A stretch of DNA of 64,000 bases from Paenibacillus terrae (GCF_000943545.1 NZ_JTHP01000020.1:21923-85922), one strand, 5' to 3'; shown: positions 9,318 through 18,700, counted from the stretch's first letter. Notes: generated from the sequence alone by a model not told the origin. Numbers and translations: made by a program.

Positions 9318-9356
9318 GGGCCGTGTCCTGTGCCATAGCATGGGACGCGGCTTTTA
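9318..9356 (+). terminator. Intrinsic terminator after the FAH gene
   Basis: Stem GCCGTGTCC / GGGACGCGGC followed by TTTTATATA. Confidence 0.7.
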
Positions 9357-9436
9357 TATAAGTGTAGAGCGTTGTACAACAAATTACGAACTGAAAAATG
9401 AAAAACGAGAGATTCATTTCAAAGTGGGGGTATATC

Positions 9437-10243
9437 ATGGATTGGATCATCGGATTGCTTGGCGCTGCTGTAGTGGCGGGAGCTGCTTTTTATAAAAAAT
9501 CCTTAACCTTATCGGGCTTTGCGGCGGCTGTGCTGATGGGAACCGTGTATTATGGTGCAGGTAACCTGTTTTGGTTCGGGACCTTGCTCCTGTTCTTCAT
9601 TACATCGACCTTGCTGTCGAAGTTCAAAAAGGAGCGCAAGGCAGAGCTTGAAAAATCGTATGCCAAAACCGGAAATCGGGATGCTGGTCAGGTATGGGCC
9701 AACGGGGGATTAGGTATGCTGTTATGCCTGTGCTATGCGATCTGGCCTCATGTTGCCTGGCAGTTGGCTTTTGTTGGCGTCATGGCTACAGTCACGTCGG
9801 ATACGTGGGCAACGGAATTTGGCAGCCTGAGCCGCAAGCCACCCCGCTCGATACTGAATGGCAAGGTGCTGGCACCTGGAACCTCGGGAGGGGTATCTGT
9901 TCTGGGGACAGCTGCGGCCTTGGCTGGGGGAGTTCTGATTGGAATAGGCGCCTGGGGCTTTGGATACGCCATAGGAATGCCAGGCTTGCCGCTATGGCTG
10001 TGGGCACTGATCGGGGGAATATCTGGTAGTGCGGGGGCCTTTGCCGACTCCTATCTTGGTGCTACGGTGCAAATGATGCGTTCCTGCACGGTTTGCGGCC
10101 GGGAAGTAGAGGTAGACTCGCATTGTGGACAACCGACAGTCTATGTGCGGGGCTGGCGTTGGATGAGCAATGATCGAGTGAATAGCATCAGTTCGATTTT
10201 CGGGGGGCTGGTCGCTCTGGCAGGAATTCTGTTTATACTCTAG
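9437..10243 (+). CDS. DUF92 family integral membrane protein
   Basis: A 268-residue polytopic membrane protein with about seven hydrophobic segments, of the DUF92/TIGR00297 family. Characteristic features are the TSDTWATEFG motif, KPPRSILNG, the SGAFADSYLGATVQ segment and a C-terminal Cys-rich element CTVCGREVEVDSHCG followed by GWRWMSNDRVNSISS. Plant relatives (VTE5/VTE6) phosphorylate isoprenoid alcohols; the bacterial role is not established. An upstream in-frame ATG at 9398 lacks a ribosome site, while 9437 follows GTGGGGG. A TetR gene starts 20 nt after its stop, so the pair is likely co-transcribed. Confidence 0.85.
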   Translation: MDWIIGLLGAAVVAGAAFYKKSLTLSGFAAAVLMGTVYYGAGNLFWFGTLLLFFITSTLLSKFKKERKAELEKSYAKTGNRDAGQVWANGGLGMLLCLCYAIWPHVAWQLAFVGVMATVTSDTWATEFGSLSRKPPRSILNGKVLAPGTSGGVSVLGTAAALAGGVLIGIGAWGFGYAIGMPGLPLWLWALIGGISGSAGAFADSYLGATVQMMRSCTVCGREVEVDSHCGQPTVYVRGWRWMSNDRVNSISSIFGGLVALAGILFIL

Positions 10244-10262
10244 GTACAAGGGAGGTGCGAAG

Positions 10263-10847
10263 ATGGGCGGTATACATGGAGATAAATATGAGGCCATTTT
10301 GGACGCCGCTTACACAGTCTTCGGCACCAAAGGCTTTTATGAAAGTAAAATTTCCGAGATTGCAGAACAGGCGGGTGTCGCCAAAGGCACGGTATATTTG
10401 TACTTCAAAAGCAAAGAACAGCTGTTTACAGCGGTCACGCGCAGAGATTGCGAGCAATACCTGGCTGAAATGCAGGGCGCATTGGCTAACCGCGCTTTGG
10501 AGGAGGGACTGCTGCGAATGGCAAATCTGCACTTACATTACTACTACAAGCGTAAGCAGCATACCAAACTGTTTTTTATGACCCCGAACAGTGACCCTGA
10601 TTTAATGGAGTTTATGCGCGGATTTATTCAGGATTATACCGATATGGTCAAAAATAAGCTGGCTTTGGAGGGTGTGCGGCAGCCTGAGCTTCATGCGAAG
10701 GCATTCATTGGCATGATGGAGCGCCTGAAAATGGACATTTTACTGGATAAAGATTTCCGTGAATACGATGTGGATCAGACGGCTGAATTTGCGGCTAACT
10801 TGTTTATGCACGGCTGTAAGGCCGGGAGCGGGATACGCAGACTGTGA
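10263..10847 (+). CDS. TetR/AcrR-family transcriptional regulator
   Basis: A 194-residue regulator with an N-terminal TetR helix-turn-helix (about residues 8-54; KISEIAEQAGVAKGT and TVYLYFKSKEQLF are the recognition region) and a variable C-terminal ligand domain resembling the FadR/YfiR group. It is preceded by GGGAGGTG and lies 20 nt behind the DUF92 gene, which suggests it controls that unit or itself. Ligand and operator are unknown. A strong terminator ends the unit. Confidence 0.92.
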   Translation: MGGIHGDKYEAILDAAYTVFGTKGFYESKISEIAEQAGVAKGTVYLYFKSKEQLFTAVTRRDCEQYLAEMQGALANRALEEGLLRMANLHLHYYYKRKQHTKLFFMTPNSDPDLMEFMRGFIQDYTDMVKNKLALEGVRQPELHAKAFIGMMERLKMDILLDKDFREYDVDQTAEFAANLFMHGCKAGSGIRRL

Positions 10848-10861
10848 TATTGTAAAGCCAG

Positions 10862-10897
10862 AAACCGTACTGACTTCGTTCAGATTACGGTTTTTTT
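10862..10897 (+). terminator. Intrinsic terminator after tetR-like gene
   Basis: Stem AAACCGTA-CTGA / TTCAG-ATTACGGTTT with a CTTCG loop and seven Ts. Confidence 0.85.
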
Positions 10898-10967
10898 AAT
10901 CATTTGGTGTGACTGTGTTAAAATAAACAAGATGCATCACAAAATAGGGGAAGAGTAGGGAATCCGT

Positions 10968-12914
10968 ATGAATATTATGACCGTTGAACATATAACGAAA
11001 AGCTATGGCGAAAAAATGCTGTTTGAGGATGCTTCCTTTGGCATGGATGAACGTGACAAAATAGGGGTGGTCGGTGTGAACGGCACCGGAAAATCTACGT
11101 TTTTACGTGTGATTTCCGGCTTGGAGCCACCGGATGATGGTAATATTGCGGTCAACAACGGTGTACGCATTCAATATTTGGCGCAAAATCCGGAGTTTGA
11201 CCCCGAGGTGAAGGTACTCCAACATATTTTCCACGGCAACCAGCCGGAAATGAAGGCGGTGCGCGAATATACGGAAACGATGGAGATGCTGGAGCTGAAT
11301 CCGGGCAGCGAGGAGCTTCAAAACCGCCTGTTGCGGGCAAGCCAGCAAATGGATACGCTCCAGGCATGGCAGCTGGAGAGTGAGGCCAAAAACGTATTGA
11401 CCCGACTGGGTATCACACAGTTTGAAGCACGTATGGGCGTTCTCTCTGGGGGACAGCGTAAGCGGGTTGCTTTGGCGGCAGCTTTGATCCAGCCCTGTGA
11501 GCTGCTCATTCTGGACGAGCCTACCAACCATATTGATAATGAGTCAGTGGAATGGCTGGAGCAGTATTTGCAGAAAAGACGCGGTGCGTTGCTGATGATT
11601 ACGCATGATCGCTATTTTCTGGATAGAGTGGCGAATGTCATGCTGGAGCTGGATCATGGTCGACTTTTCCGGTACGAAGCTAACTATACCCGTTTTCTGG
11701 AGCTAAAGGCGGAACGCGAGGAACGGGAAGCGTCTTCGGAGCAGAAACGGCAAAACCTGTTGCGCAATGAACTAGCCTGGATTCGCCGGGGGGCAAAAGC
11801 CCGTTCGACCAAGCAGAAAGCGCGTATTGAACGATTTGAACAGCTTAAGGATCAGCAGCCGGAAGCTCGTTCCGGGTCTGTAGACATGTCGGTAGCCTCC
11901 ACGCGTCTGGGTAAAAAAATACTGGAGCTGGAGCATCTGTCCAAATCGGTAGATTCCCGCAAGCTGATACATGATTTGAGCTATATCGCTGTGCCCGGTG
12001 ACCGGGTTGGGATTGTGGGTCCCAATGGTAGCGGAAAATCGACTCTGCTCCAAATGATTGCACAGCGCGTAGAACCGGATTCAGGCAGTGTGATCGTGGG
12101 ACCGACCGTGAAGCTCGGTTATTTTACCCAGGAACATCAGGAAATGAACGAATCGCTGCGTGTCATCGAATACATTAAGGAAGAAGCCGAAGTGATCCGG
12201 ACAGCAGATGGTTCGGCTATTACAGCCGCGCAAATGCTGGAGCGTTTTCTGTTTGCGCCAAGCTCGCAATGGACGGTCATTTCCCGGTTATCAGGGGGCG
12301 AGAAACGACGCTTGTACCTGCTGCGTGTGCTGATGTCCGCACCGAATGTACTGTTACTGGATGAACCAACGAATGATCTGGATATTCAGACTCTATCCGT
12401 GCTGGAAGACTATCTGGATGAATTTCCGGGTGTTGTTTTTATCGTTTCCCATGACCGGTATTTCTTGGACCGCACGATAGACAAGGTACTGGCATTCGAA
12501 GGAGAAGGACAGGTACGTGTGCATGTGGGCGATTACAGCGAGTATGCAGAATGGATCAGTAAAAATGCTCCATCCGCTGCGAATCCGCCTGTCCCAGCGG
12601 GTACTTCTTTTGCTCAGTCTTCTACGTCTAAGTCTGCGGATGCTTCGGATTCAGTTAAGGAGACAAGCAAAACCAGGCTTAAATTCACCTTTAAGGAACA
12701 GCGGGAATATGAGCAAATTGACGAATTGATCGAACAGGCTGAGGAGAAGTTGGCTAGCATCCAGCGACAGATGGAAGAGTCTTTCAATGATTCCGCACGA
12801 CTACAAGAACTTATGGCTGAGCAAACAAAGGCCGAACAGCATTTGGAGCATCAAATGGAGCGCTGGACCTATCTGAACGAGCTGGCCGAGCAAATTGAAC
12901 AAAGCAAATCTTAA
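10968..12914 (+). CDS. ABC-F family ATPase, Uup/YfmR type
   Basis: A 648-residue soluble protein with two ABC ATPase domains and no membrane segments. Walker A motifs are GVNGTGKST (about residue 37) and GPNGSGKST (about 350); signatures are LSGGQRKRV and LSGGEKRRL; Walker B segments end ILDEPTN and LLDEPTN. The inter-domain linker is charged and helical (P-site tRNA interaction motif region), and residues 570-645 form a coiled coil typical of Uup/YfmR. Such proteins relieve stalled ribosomes, and some give antibiotic protection. No drug-resistance context is visible, so a housekeeping translation role is favoured. Monocistronic, ended by a strong terminator. Confidence 0.92.
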   Translation: MNIMTVEHITKSYGEKMLFEDASFGMDERDKIGVVGVNGTGKSTFLRVISGLEPPDDGNIAVNNGVRIQYLAQNPEFDPEVKVLQHIFHGNQPEMKAVREYTETMEMLELNPGSEELQNRLLRASQQMDTLQAWQLESEAKNVLTRLGITQFEARMGVLSGGQRKRVALAAALIQPCELLILDEPTNHIDNESVEWLEQYLQKRRGALLMITHDRYFLDRVANVMLELDHGRLFRYEANYTRFLELKAEREEREASSEQKRQNLLRNELAWIRRGAKARSTKQKARIERFEQLKDQQPEARSGSVDMSVASTRLGKKILELEHLSKSVDSRKLIHDLSYIAVPGDRVGIVGPNGSGKSTLLQMIAQRVEPDSGSVIVGPTVKLGYFTQEHQEMNESLRVIEYIKEEAEVIRTADGSAITAAQMLERFLFAPSSQWTVISRLSGGEKRRLYLLRVLMSAPNVLLLDEPTNDLDIQTLSVLEDYLDEFPGVVFIVSHDRYFLDRTIDKVLAFEGEGQVRVHVGDYSEYAEWISKNAPSAANPPVPAGTSFAQSSTSKSADASDSVKETSKTRLKFTFKEQREYEQIDELIEQAEEKLASIQRQMEESFNDSARLQELMAEQTKAEQHLEHQMERWTYLNELAEQIEQSKS

Positions 12915-12964
12915 AATACGAAACAAGTATATTACGTGAATCGTTTTTCCGTCGTTACTTAAAC

Positions 12965-13001
12965 AAGCAAGTCTCCATTAAGCACTGGAGACTTGCTTTT
13001 T
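12965..13001 (+). terminator. Intrinsic terminator of the ABC-F gene
   Basis: Perfect 13-bp stem AAGCAAGTCTCCA / TGGAGACTTGCTT followed by TTTTT. The following 190 bp up to 13192 is very AT-rich, with no further gene seen. Confidence 0.9.
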
Positions 13002-13191
13002 CGTATTTATTCCAGTACATCGGTCGTGGAAATAACTCATGTCCTGACTTGGAAACTCGAAGCTACCTAACATTATGCAAATGTATGAATTGATTAATAT
13101 ATTTTTCATATTAATAATAAGTTTATTATATATTTCTAATATTAAAATTTGCTTGCTATAATCAAATTTATATGGAAGGGAGGCATTCAAA

Positions 13192-14181
13192 ATGGAATAT
13201 CGTAAAATTGGAAAAAGCGGCTTGAGGGTAAGCGAGATAGCATTGGGAAACTGGATAACCCACGGTGCACAAGTGGATGACACCACAGCGAAAGCATGTG
13301 TCCATGCTGCATTAGATTCAGGAATCACAACGTTTGATACTGCTGATGTTTATTCAGAAACGATGGCGGAAACGGTTTTAGGTCATTCTTTAAAGGGAAT
13401 ACGACGTGAAAGTATTGAACTATGCACAAAGGTTTTTCATCCAACAGGTACCGGACAGAATGATAAAGGGCTATCCCGCAAGCATATTATGGAGGCCTGC
13501 CATGCTTCCCTTCGACGCTTGCAGACGGATTATGTTGATGTTTATTATGCACATCGTTTTGATCCAACCGTATCACTTGAAGAGACATTTTTGGCATTAT
13601 CCGATTTGGTTCGTCAGGGGAAGGTTTTGTATGTAGGGGTGAGCGAGTGGACAGCAGATCAGATAAAGCAAGGAGCGGATTTAGCGAGAGAACTAAAGGT
13701 CCCCTTCGTGGCAAGTCAACCCCAATATTCCATGCTCTGGCGTATTATTGAAGCTGAAGTGATTCCCGCTTGTGAGCAGGAAGGAATTGGACAGGTCGTT
13801 TGGTCACCTCTGGCACAGGGTATTCTTTCTGGAAAATATGCAGTAGACAAGCCGCTTCCAGAGGGTTCACGTGCTTCTACGACAGCAGGTTCACCATTTT
13901 TCGAACGCTTGGCCGGGCAATGGTTACGTAAAGAGGTCCTTCAGGCAGTGGAGCAGATACGGCCGATTGCACAGGAAAATGGTTTGACGCTACCACAGCT
14001 TGCAGTAGCATGGGTTTTACAAAACCCGCAAGTGTCCTCAGCTATTATCGGTGCTTCCAAGCCAGAGCAGGTAAAGGAGAATGTAAAAGCTGCGGGTGTC
14101 CGTCTGGAAGGGGAGGTTATGAGACAAATTGACAGTATTTTAAACGGTGTTGTTGATCGTGATCCGAATAAAACGGGTTAA
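13192..14181 (+). CDS. Aldo/keto reductase, Kv-beta/YghZ-like
   Basis: A 329-residue NADPH-dependent aldo/keto reductase of the group related to voltage-gated K+ channel beta subunits. The catalytic tetrad is readable: Asp and Tyr in FDTADVYSE (about residue 46), Lys in LCTKVF, and His in YYAHRFDP. The NADPH-binding C-terminal segment AIIGASKPEQVKEN is conserved. It would reduce aldehydes or methylglyoxal-like carbonyls in the cytosol; substrate unknown. GGAAGGGAGG precedes the ATG. It converges on a LysR gene 20 nt away. This pair and the AT-rich upstream region are more AT-rich by eye than their neighbours. Confidence 0.92.
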   Translation: MEYRKIGKSGLRVSEIALGNWITHGAQVDDTTAKACVHAALDSGITTFDTADVYSETMAETVLGHSLKGIRRESIELCTKVFHPTGTGQNDKGLSRKHIMEACHASLRRLQTDYVDVYYAHRFDPTVSLEETFLALSDLVRQGKVLYVGVSEWTADQIKQGADLARELKVPFVASQPQYSMLWRIIEAEVIPACEQEGIGQVVWSPLAQGILSGKYAVDKPLPEGSRASTTAGSPFFERLAGQWLRKEVLQAVEQIRPIAQENGLTLPQLAVAWVLQNPQVSSAIIGASKPEQVKENVKAAGVRLEGEVMRQIDSILNGVVDRDPNKTG

Positions 14182-14201
14182 GACTACACGCTGATGGTAG
14201 T

Positions 14202-15101
14202 TTACATGTCTAATTGCTCACTACAAGCTGTTTCTTCAACCACCTCCAGAAAACGAGTCAGAACAGCGTCATTCGCATCTGTTTTCCATGCAGCGTAAAG
14301 TGGGACGGACGGAGAATCTTCGTGAAAAGAACGAAATACGACATCACTGCGTTGGAAAACAGAAACGGAAGAGGGAACAATGGAGATGCCTATACCAGCA
14401 GCTACCAAGTTAACGATTGTATACATTTGAACGGCTTCCTGTACGATTTGGGGTTGGAATCCGTGTTGTCCGCAAAAGTCTAATATGAGGTCATGAAAAG
14501 ACGCTCCCATATGAGGTGGAGACAGGATGAAAGATTCTTCCGCTAAAGAACGTAAAGACAAGGTTGGGTGGCGGGCTAGCGGATGTGTTGCGGGAAGTAC
14601 GGCAATGAGTGATTCGTTGGTGTAGAGCTGAGAGGTGATATGTATAGATGGATCTGCCCAGCGCAGGAAGCCCACATGAACTTTGCCGTCGTGTATGGCT
14701 TTCAGTTGTTGGGCAGATGTCATTTCAAACAACGTAAGCTTCACGTCTGGAAAACGATCCCGGAATTTCTTTAAGGCGTTAACCATCAGACCGCCAGATG
14801 CCGAATCAACAAAAGCGATGGATAAATGTCCGAATTTCCCCTGACTTGCAAGCTGTGTCATCTTAATGGATTTTTCCAATTGAGAAACCATGTTTCTGGA
14901 TTCTTCTAAAAAGATGGCTCCTGCGGACGTAAGTCGAACTTGCCTTTTGGTTCGTTCCAAAAGTTTCACGCCAAGCTCTTCCTCAAGGCTTTGGATTTGT
15001 TGGCTCAAGGGGGGCTGGGTGATATTCAGTTTTTTTGCAGCACGATTAAAATGTAGTTCTTCCGCCACTGCGATAAAGTAACGTAGTTTTTTCAGATCCA
15101 T
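14202..15101 (-). CDS. LysR-family transcriptional regulator
   Basis: A 299-residue regulator opening MDLKKLRYFIAVAEELHFNR with the classical LysR winged HTH (residues 1-60; ITQPPLSQQIQSLEEELG is the recognition part) and a periplasmic-binding-fold effector domain at about 90-290. The N-terminus resembles the CatR/BenM-like aromatic group, but the effector cannot be inferred. It converges with the aldo/keto reductase gene, and its start lies 72 nt from the end of the M42 peptidase gene. Either the peptidase unit continues into it or it has its own promoter. Confidence 0.92.
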   Translation of the reverse strand: MDLKKLRYFIAVAEELHFNRAAKKLNITQPPLSQQIQSLEEELGVKLLERTKRQVRLTSAGAIFLEESRNMVSQLEKSIKMTQLASQGKFGHLSIAFVDSASGGLMVNALKKFRDRFPDVKLTLFEMTSAQQLKAIHDGKVHVGFLRWADPSIHITSQLYTNESLIAVLPATHPLARHPTLSLRSLAEESFILSPPHMGASFHDLILDFCGQHGFQPQIVQEAVQMYTIVNLVAAGIGISIVPSSVSVFQRSDVVFRSFHEDSPSVPLYAAWKTDANDAVLTRFLEVVEETACSEQLDM

Positions 15102-15173
15102 AGTTGTGATTTCCTTTCGCCAAGCCTTCGCCGACCTATTCTCAGTGGAACAGGCCGGTCGTCATCGTTCGGA

Positions 15174-16211
15174 TTAAACCGTCACATAAGCGGCAAGCAG
15201 ACGGGCAGTGTTCACCACAGCCTGCTTGTGCGTACGCTCCATCGCATGGGAGGCGTGTACGCCAGGGCCGATCAGCGCAGCATGGATATTGTTGCCTGCT
15301 TTCAGCGCAGCCGAAGCGTCAGAACCATAGTGCGGATAAATATCAACCGCATACGGGATATTCAGCTCCTTGGCCAGCTCAATCAGACGAGTCGTCATGT
15401 CATAATCATAAGGCCCGGAAGAATCCTTGGCACAAATGGATACATCCGTCTCCTTGCAGCTCAGATCCTCGCCTATGCAACCCATATCGACAGCAATCAT
15501 CTCGCTGACCCCTTCAGGGATGTAAGCAGCTCCGTGACCGACTTCCTCATAGTTGGAGATGAGCAGCTTAACAGTATGACGGGGCTTCCAGTTTTCGCGT
15601 ACAGCGGATTCCAATAAACCAAACAGCGCAGCTACGCTGGCTTTATCATCCAGATGCCGCGACTTGATAAAGCCGCTGGGTGTCACGACCGGACGAGCGT
15701 CGAACGAAATAAAATCGCCTACCGCAATGCCGAGCTGGAGCACATCTTCTTTGGATTCGACAAGCTCGTCGATCCGCACCTCCATATGGCTTTCCTTGCG
15801 TTCAAAGCTACGTGCATCATCATAGACATGCACAGACGGATGGCTCGACAAAATCGTGCCTGTATACGTTTGTCCGCTTCTGGTATGAATAAGGCAGTAT
15901 TCGTTTTCGATGCTGTTCATCATGAAACCGCCGACAGATGTCAGCCGCAAGGTGCCGTGACTGGTAATCGAGCGTATCATTGCCCCTAATGTATCCACAT
16001 GTGCGCTCAGTGCAATTGTAGGGTCTTTTTCATGGCCCTCCAGGGTCAAGATGGCACCGCCTTTGGCGTTCCATTCTAAGGGTACCCCAAGGCTTGCGGC
16101 TTCCTTACGGATCAGTTCCATCACATGATGTGTGTAGCCGCTGGGACTGGGGGTGTTCAATAGTTGATTCAGAAAGGTCATGATATAATTTTCGTTCAGA
16201 TGAATCGTCAT
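15174..16211 (-). CDS. M42 family metallo-aminopeptidase (FrvX/PepA-TET type)
   Basis: A 345-residue zinc peptidase. Di-metal ligands are readable in order: His in SAHVDTLG, Asp in RHLDDKASVAAL, the catalytic Glu pair in SNYEEVGHGAA, Asp in VDMGCIGE, and the C-terminal His in GPGVHASHAMERTH. M42 enzymes form large tetrahedral aminopeptidase complexes that finish peptide breakdown in the cytosol. The longer frame from 16229 is rejected because its first bases (ATGAGGAGG) are the ribosome site for ATG 16211. It follows the LapA gene by 14 nt, so the two are an operon. Confidence 0.92.
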   Translation of the reverse strand: MTIHLNENYIMTFLNQLLNTPSPSGYTHHVMELIRKEAASLGVPLEWNAKGGAILTLEGHEKDPTIALSAHVDTLGAMIRSITSHGTLRLTSVGGFMMNSIENEYCLIHTRSGQTYTGTILSSHPSVHVYDDARSFERKESHMEVRIDELVESKEDVLQLGIAVGDFISFDARPVVTPSGFIKSRHLDDKASVAALFGLLESAVRENWKPRHTVKLLISNYEEVGHGAAYIPEGVSEMIAVDMGCIGEDLSCKETDVSICAKDSSGPYDYDMTTRLIELAKELNIPYAVDIYPHYGSDASAALKAGNNIHAALIGPGVHASHAMERTHKQAVVNTARLLAAYVTV

Positions 16212-16225
16212 GTTGTTGCTCCTCC

Positions 16226-16603
16226 TCATTTGGACAACCGGTCAAGGTCAGAGGACGTTTGCTCTGTATCCTTGTCAGATGTAGACACCGAACTGGACGA
16301 ACCAGACGTGTTATAGACGGTATCCGCATATGCTTCCACAGCGGGTGTGTGCTCTTCTTGCAGTGTATGAAGCTGGGTGGTCAGACGTTTGATTTCTCTC
16401 TGAAGCTTATATTGACGGAAAATACCGAAGGAACCGACGATAAGCCCTCCAAGAAGAGTGCAGCCGAGAATAAGTAAAATCAAAGGAACGTTGACCGTAC
16501 GGAATAGTAGATTTACTTGGACCGATTTCACGTTAATGACAGCGAATACAGCCGTTAACAAAGCGATAACAAGAGCTGCAATCAAAGACCATTGTGTTTT
16601 CAA
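16226..16603 (-). CDS. LapA-domain (DUF1049) small membrane protein
   Basis: A 125-residue protein with two N-terminal membrane helices (about residues 5-25 and 40-62), followed by a coiled-coil-like charged stretch and an acidic Ser/Thr-rich tail. The helix pair with VNLLFRTVNVPLIL and the GGLIVGS turn matches DUF1049/LapA. In Gram-negatives LapA works in LPS control through LapB; in this monoderm background its function is unknown. The TTG start at 16603 is chosen because AAGGAGGTGG lies just upstream; the longer ATG frame has no such site. The stop overlaps the leader of the M42 gene. Confidence 0.8.
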   Translation of the reverse strand: MKTQWSLIAALVIALLTAVFAVINVKSVQVNLLFRTVNVPLILLILGCTLLGGLIVGSFGIFRQYKLQREIKRLTTQLHTLQEEHTPAVEAYADTVYNTSGSSSSVSTSDKDTEQTSSDLDRLSK

Positions 16604-16630
16604 AATGCCACCTCCTTCCGCTACATTATA

Positions 16631-16661
16631 AAATCCCTTGCCCGTCATGGACAAGGGATTT
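16631..16661 (-). terminator. Hairpin ending the small gene cluster/pepF transcript
   Basis: Stem AAATCCCTTG / CAAGGGATTT followed on the minus strand by TTATAATG; lies downstream of pepF and just before the LapA gene. Confidence 0.6.
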
Positions 16662-16704
16662 ATCCGTGCATCGTTTCAATGCCGGATTTTAATCGTGTAT
16701 AGTT

Positions 16705-18501
16705 TTACTTTCCGGCGGTCAGCTTTTCCATTTCCGTAATAACTTCCTCGAATACGCTCATCGCTTCGCGGATCGGTTGCGGAGAGGACATATCCACGCC
16801 GGCCTTCTTCAAAATATTAATCGAATAATCGCTACCGCCGCTCTTCAGGAATCCTAAATAACGGTCAACGGCTGGCTGGCCTTCTTCCAGAATCTGTTTC
16901 GAGAAGCTGGTTGCCGCAGAGAAGCCGGTAGCATATTTGTAGACATAAAAGCTGTTATAAAAATGGGGGATACGCGCCCATTCCATTTCAATGTCTTTGT
17001 CTACTTTCATGCCAGGGCCGTGATATTTCACGTTAAGATCATAGTAAATCTCCGACAAAAGCTGCGGTGTAAGGGATTCCCCCTGTTCTGCGCGCTCATG
17101 TACGATTTTCTCAAATTCCGCAAACATCGTTTGACGGAATACCGTCGTGCGGAATTGGTCCGCATAGTAGGTAAGGAGGTACATTTTCTCTTTTGGATCG
17201 GTGGACTTTTTCAGCAAGTAGTCCATCAGCAACGCTTCATTCGTTGTCGATGCTACTTCAGCCAGGAAAATGGTGTACTGGGCATCCCGATACTTCAACG
17301 CATTATCCGAGTAATACGAATGCAGCGCGTGTCCCATCTCATGAGCGAGCGTAAACATGCTGTTCAGGTTATCTTTATGGTTCAGCAGCACATAAGGATG
17401 AGTACCGTAAGCACCCCAGCTATATGCACCTGTACGTTTATTTTCATTTTCGTACACATCAATCCAGCGATCATCGTAGCCTTTTTGCAACGAAGCCAGG
17501 TAGTCCTTGCCCAGCGGCTTTAGACCTTCCTTCGTTTGCTTTTTAGCATCTTCAAACGAAATGTCGAGCTTGTATTCGTCCACAAGCGGAGCGAACAGGT
17601 CATACATATGAAGCTCATCCACACCCAGCAGCTTTTTACGCAGCTTGATATAACGGTGCAGCAAAGGCAAGCTTTCGTGAATGGTGTCAATCAGATTGGT
17701 ATACACTTCTTTCGGGATATTGTCACCGTATAACGACATTTCCAGTACGGAAGGGTACTTGCGAACATGTGAATAAAAAACATTTTTGTTCACATTGGCA
17801 CTCAGTGTGGAAGCAATCGTATTTTTATTTTTGGCATACGTATCATAGACCGCTTTAAAAGCACGCTCACGTACTTCCCGGTGCGGACTTTCGAGAAATT
17901 GAATATAGCTGCCATGTGTTAGCTCAACCTCTTTGCCGTTTTCATCCTTGATTTTAGGAAATTTCATATCGGCATTGTTCAGCATACCGAAAATGGTTTG
18001 TGGTGCTTGAGCCAGGTTACCGACCTGTGCGAGTAGGGCTTCTTCCGACTTACCCAAAATATGCGCTTTCTCCCGTTTCATTTCCTGGAGCGTAAAGCGA
18101 TAATCTGCCAGCTTCGGATCTTCAATCAAGGCATCGAGCTGATTGTCGGGCAGCGCCAAAATTTCAGGTGTCACGAAAGACAGGGATTCACTGACCTCAA
18201 CGCCTAATTTTTTGGCTTTTTGCGAAAGGCCCTGATATGTAGGTTCAGCCGTATCCTCGTCATGATGTAGATGGGCGTACACGTATACGCGCTCGGTTTT
18301 GAGCGATAGTTCATCTTCCAGCTTAAAGCAATTGACAATCACTTCGGCTGAATTCAGCTTGCCCTGGAATTGTGCAGCCTTTTTGGCTAGTTGTTTAACT
18401 TCTTCGTACTCTTGATCCCATGCTTTGCGGTCTGGAAACAGATCTTCTAGCTTCCAGGTATTTTCCGCAGGCGCATCTGCGCGTTTTACGATTTCACTCA
18501 T
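16705..18501 (-). CDS. pepF: Oligoendopeptidase F (M3B zinc peptidase)
   Basis: A 598-residue M3B peptidase from the ATG at 18501, the usual length for PepF, which cuts peptides of about 7-17 residues in the cytosol. The zinc motif HEMGHALHSYYS lies near residue 385, with the downstream Glu of the gluzincin site about 28 residues later in FLAEVASTTNE. GAGGAGG precedes 18501. The frame stays open for 41 further codons to an ATG at 18624, which has its own AAGGAGG. That extension looks like a signal peptide: MHATKP, a hydrophobic core LALLLTVSVAVSSFW, then a small-residue end TAAAP. Whether both forms are made is a question (see findings). Confidence 0.94.
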   Translation of the reverse strand: MSEIVKRADAPAENTWKLEDLFPDRKAWDQEYEEVKQLAKKAAQFQGKLNSAEVIVNCFKLEDELSLKTERVYVYAHLHHDEDTAEPTYQGLSQKAKKLGVEVSESLSFVTPEILALPDNQLDALIEDPKLADYRFTLQEMKREKAHILGKSEEALLAQVGNLAQAPQTIFGMLNNADMKFPKIKDENGKEVELTHGSYIQFLESPHREVRERAFKAVYDTYAKNKNTIASTLSANVNKNVFYSHVRKYPSVLEMSLYGDNIPKEVYTNLIDTIHESLPLLHRYIKLRKKLLGVDELHMYDLFAPLVDEYKLDISFEDAKKQTKEGLKPLGKDYLASLQKGYDDRWIDVYENENKRTGAYSWGAYGTHPYVLLNHKDNLNSMFTLAHEMGHALHSYYSDNALKYRDAQYTIFLAEVASTTNEALLMDYLLKKSTDPKEKMYLLTYYADQFRTTVFRQTMFAEFEKIVHERAEQGESLTPQLLSEIYYDLNVKYHGPGMKVDKDIEMEWARIPHFYNSFYVYKYATGFSAATSFSKQILEEGQPAVDRYLGFLKSGGSDYSINILKKAGVDMSSPQPIREAMSVFEEVITEMEKLTAGK

Positions 18502-18700
18502 GGAGAGCCTCCTCTGATCGAACGAAATGTGGGGTGGGGCTGCGGCGGTACGGGGCGGCTGCCAAAACGAAGAAACCGCCACGCTGACCGTGAGCAGCAG
18601 AGCAAGAGGTTTTGTGGCATGCATGTAACGGCATATCCTCCTTATACCATGGCTTGTTATGCCATAGTATGACCTCCTGCGCCCAAAAGTATAATTTTCT

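Noticed and set aside
16963..17523. 186-codon plus-strand frame opposite pepF
   Set aside because: Antisense shadow of the PepF zinc-site region.
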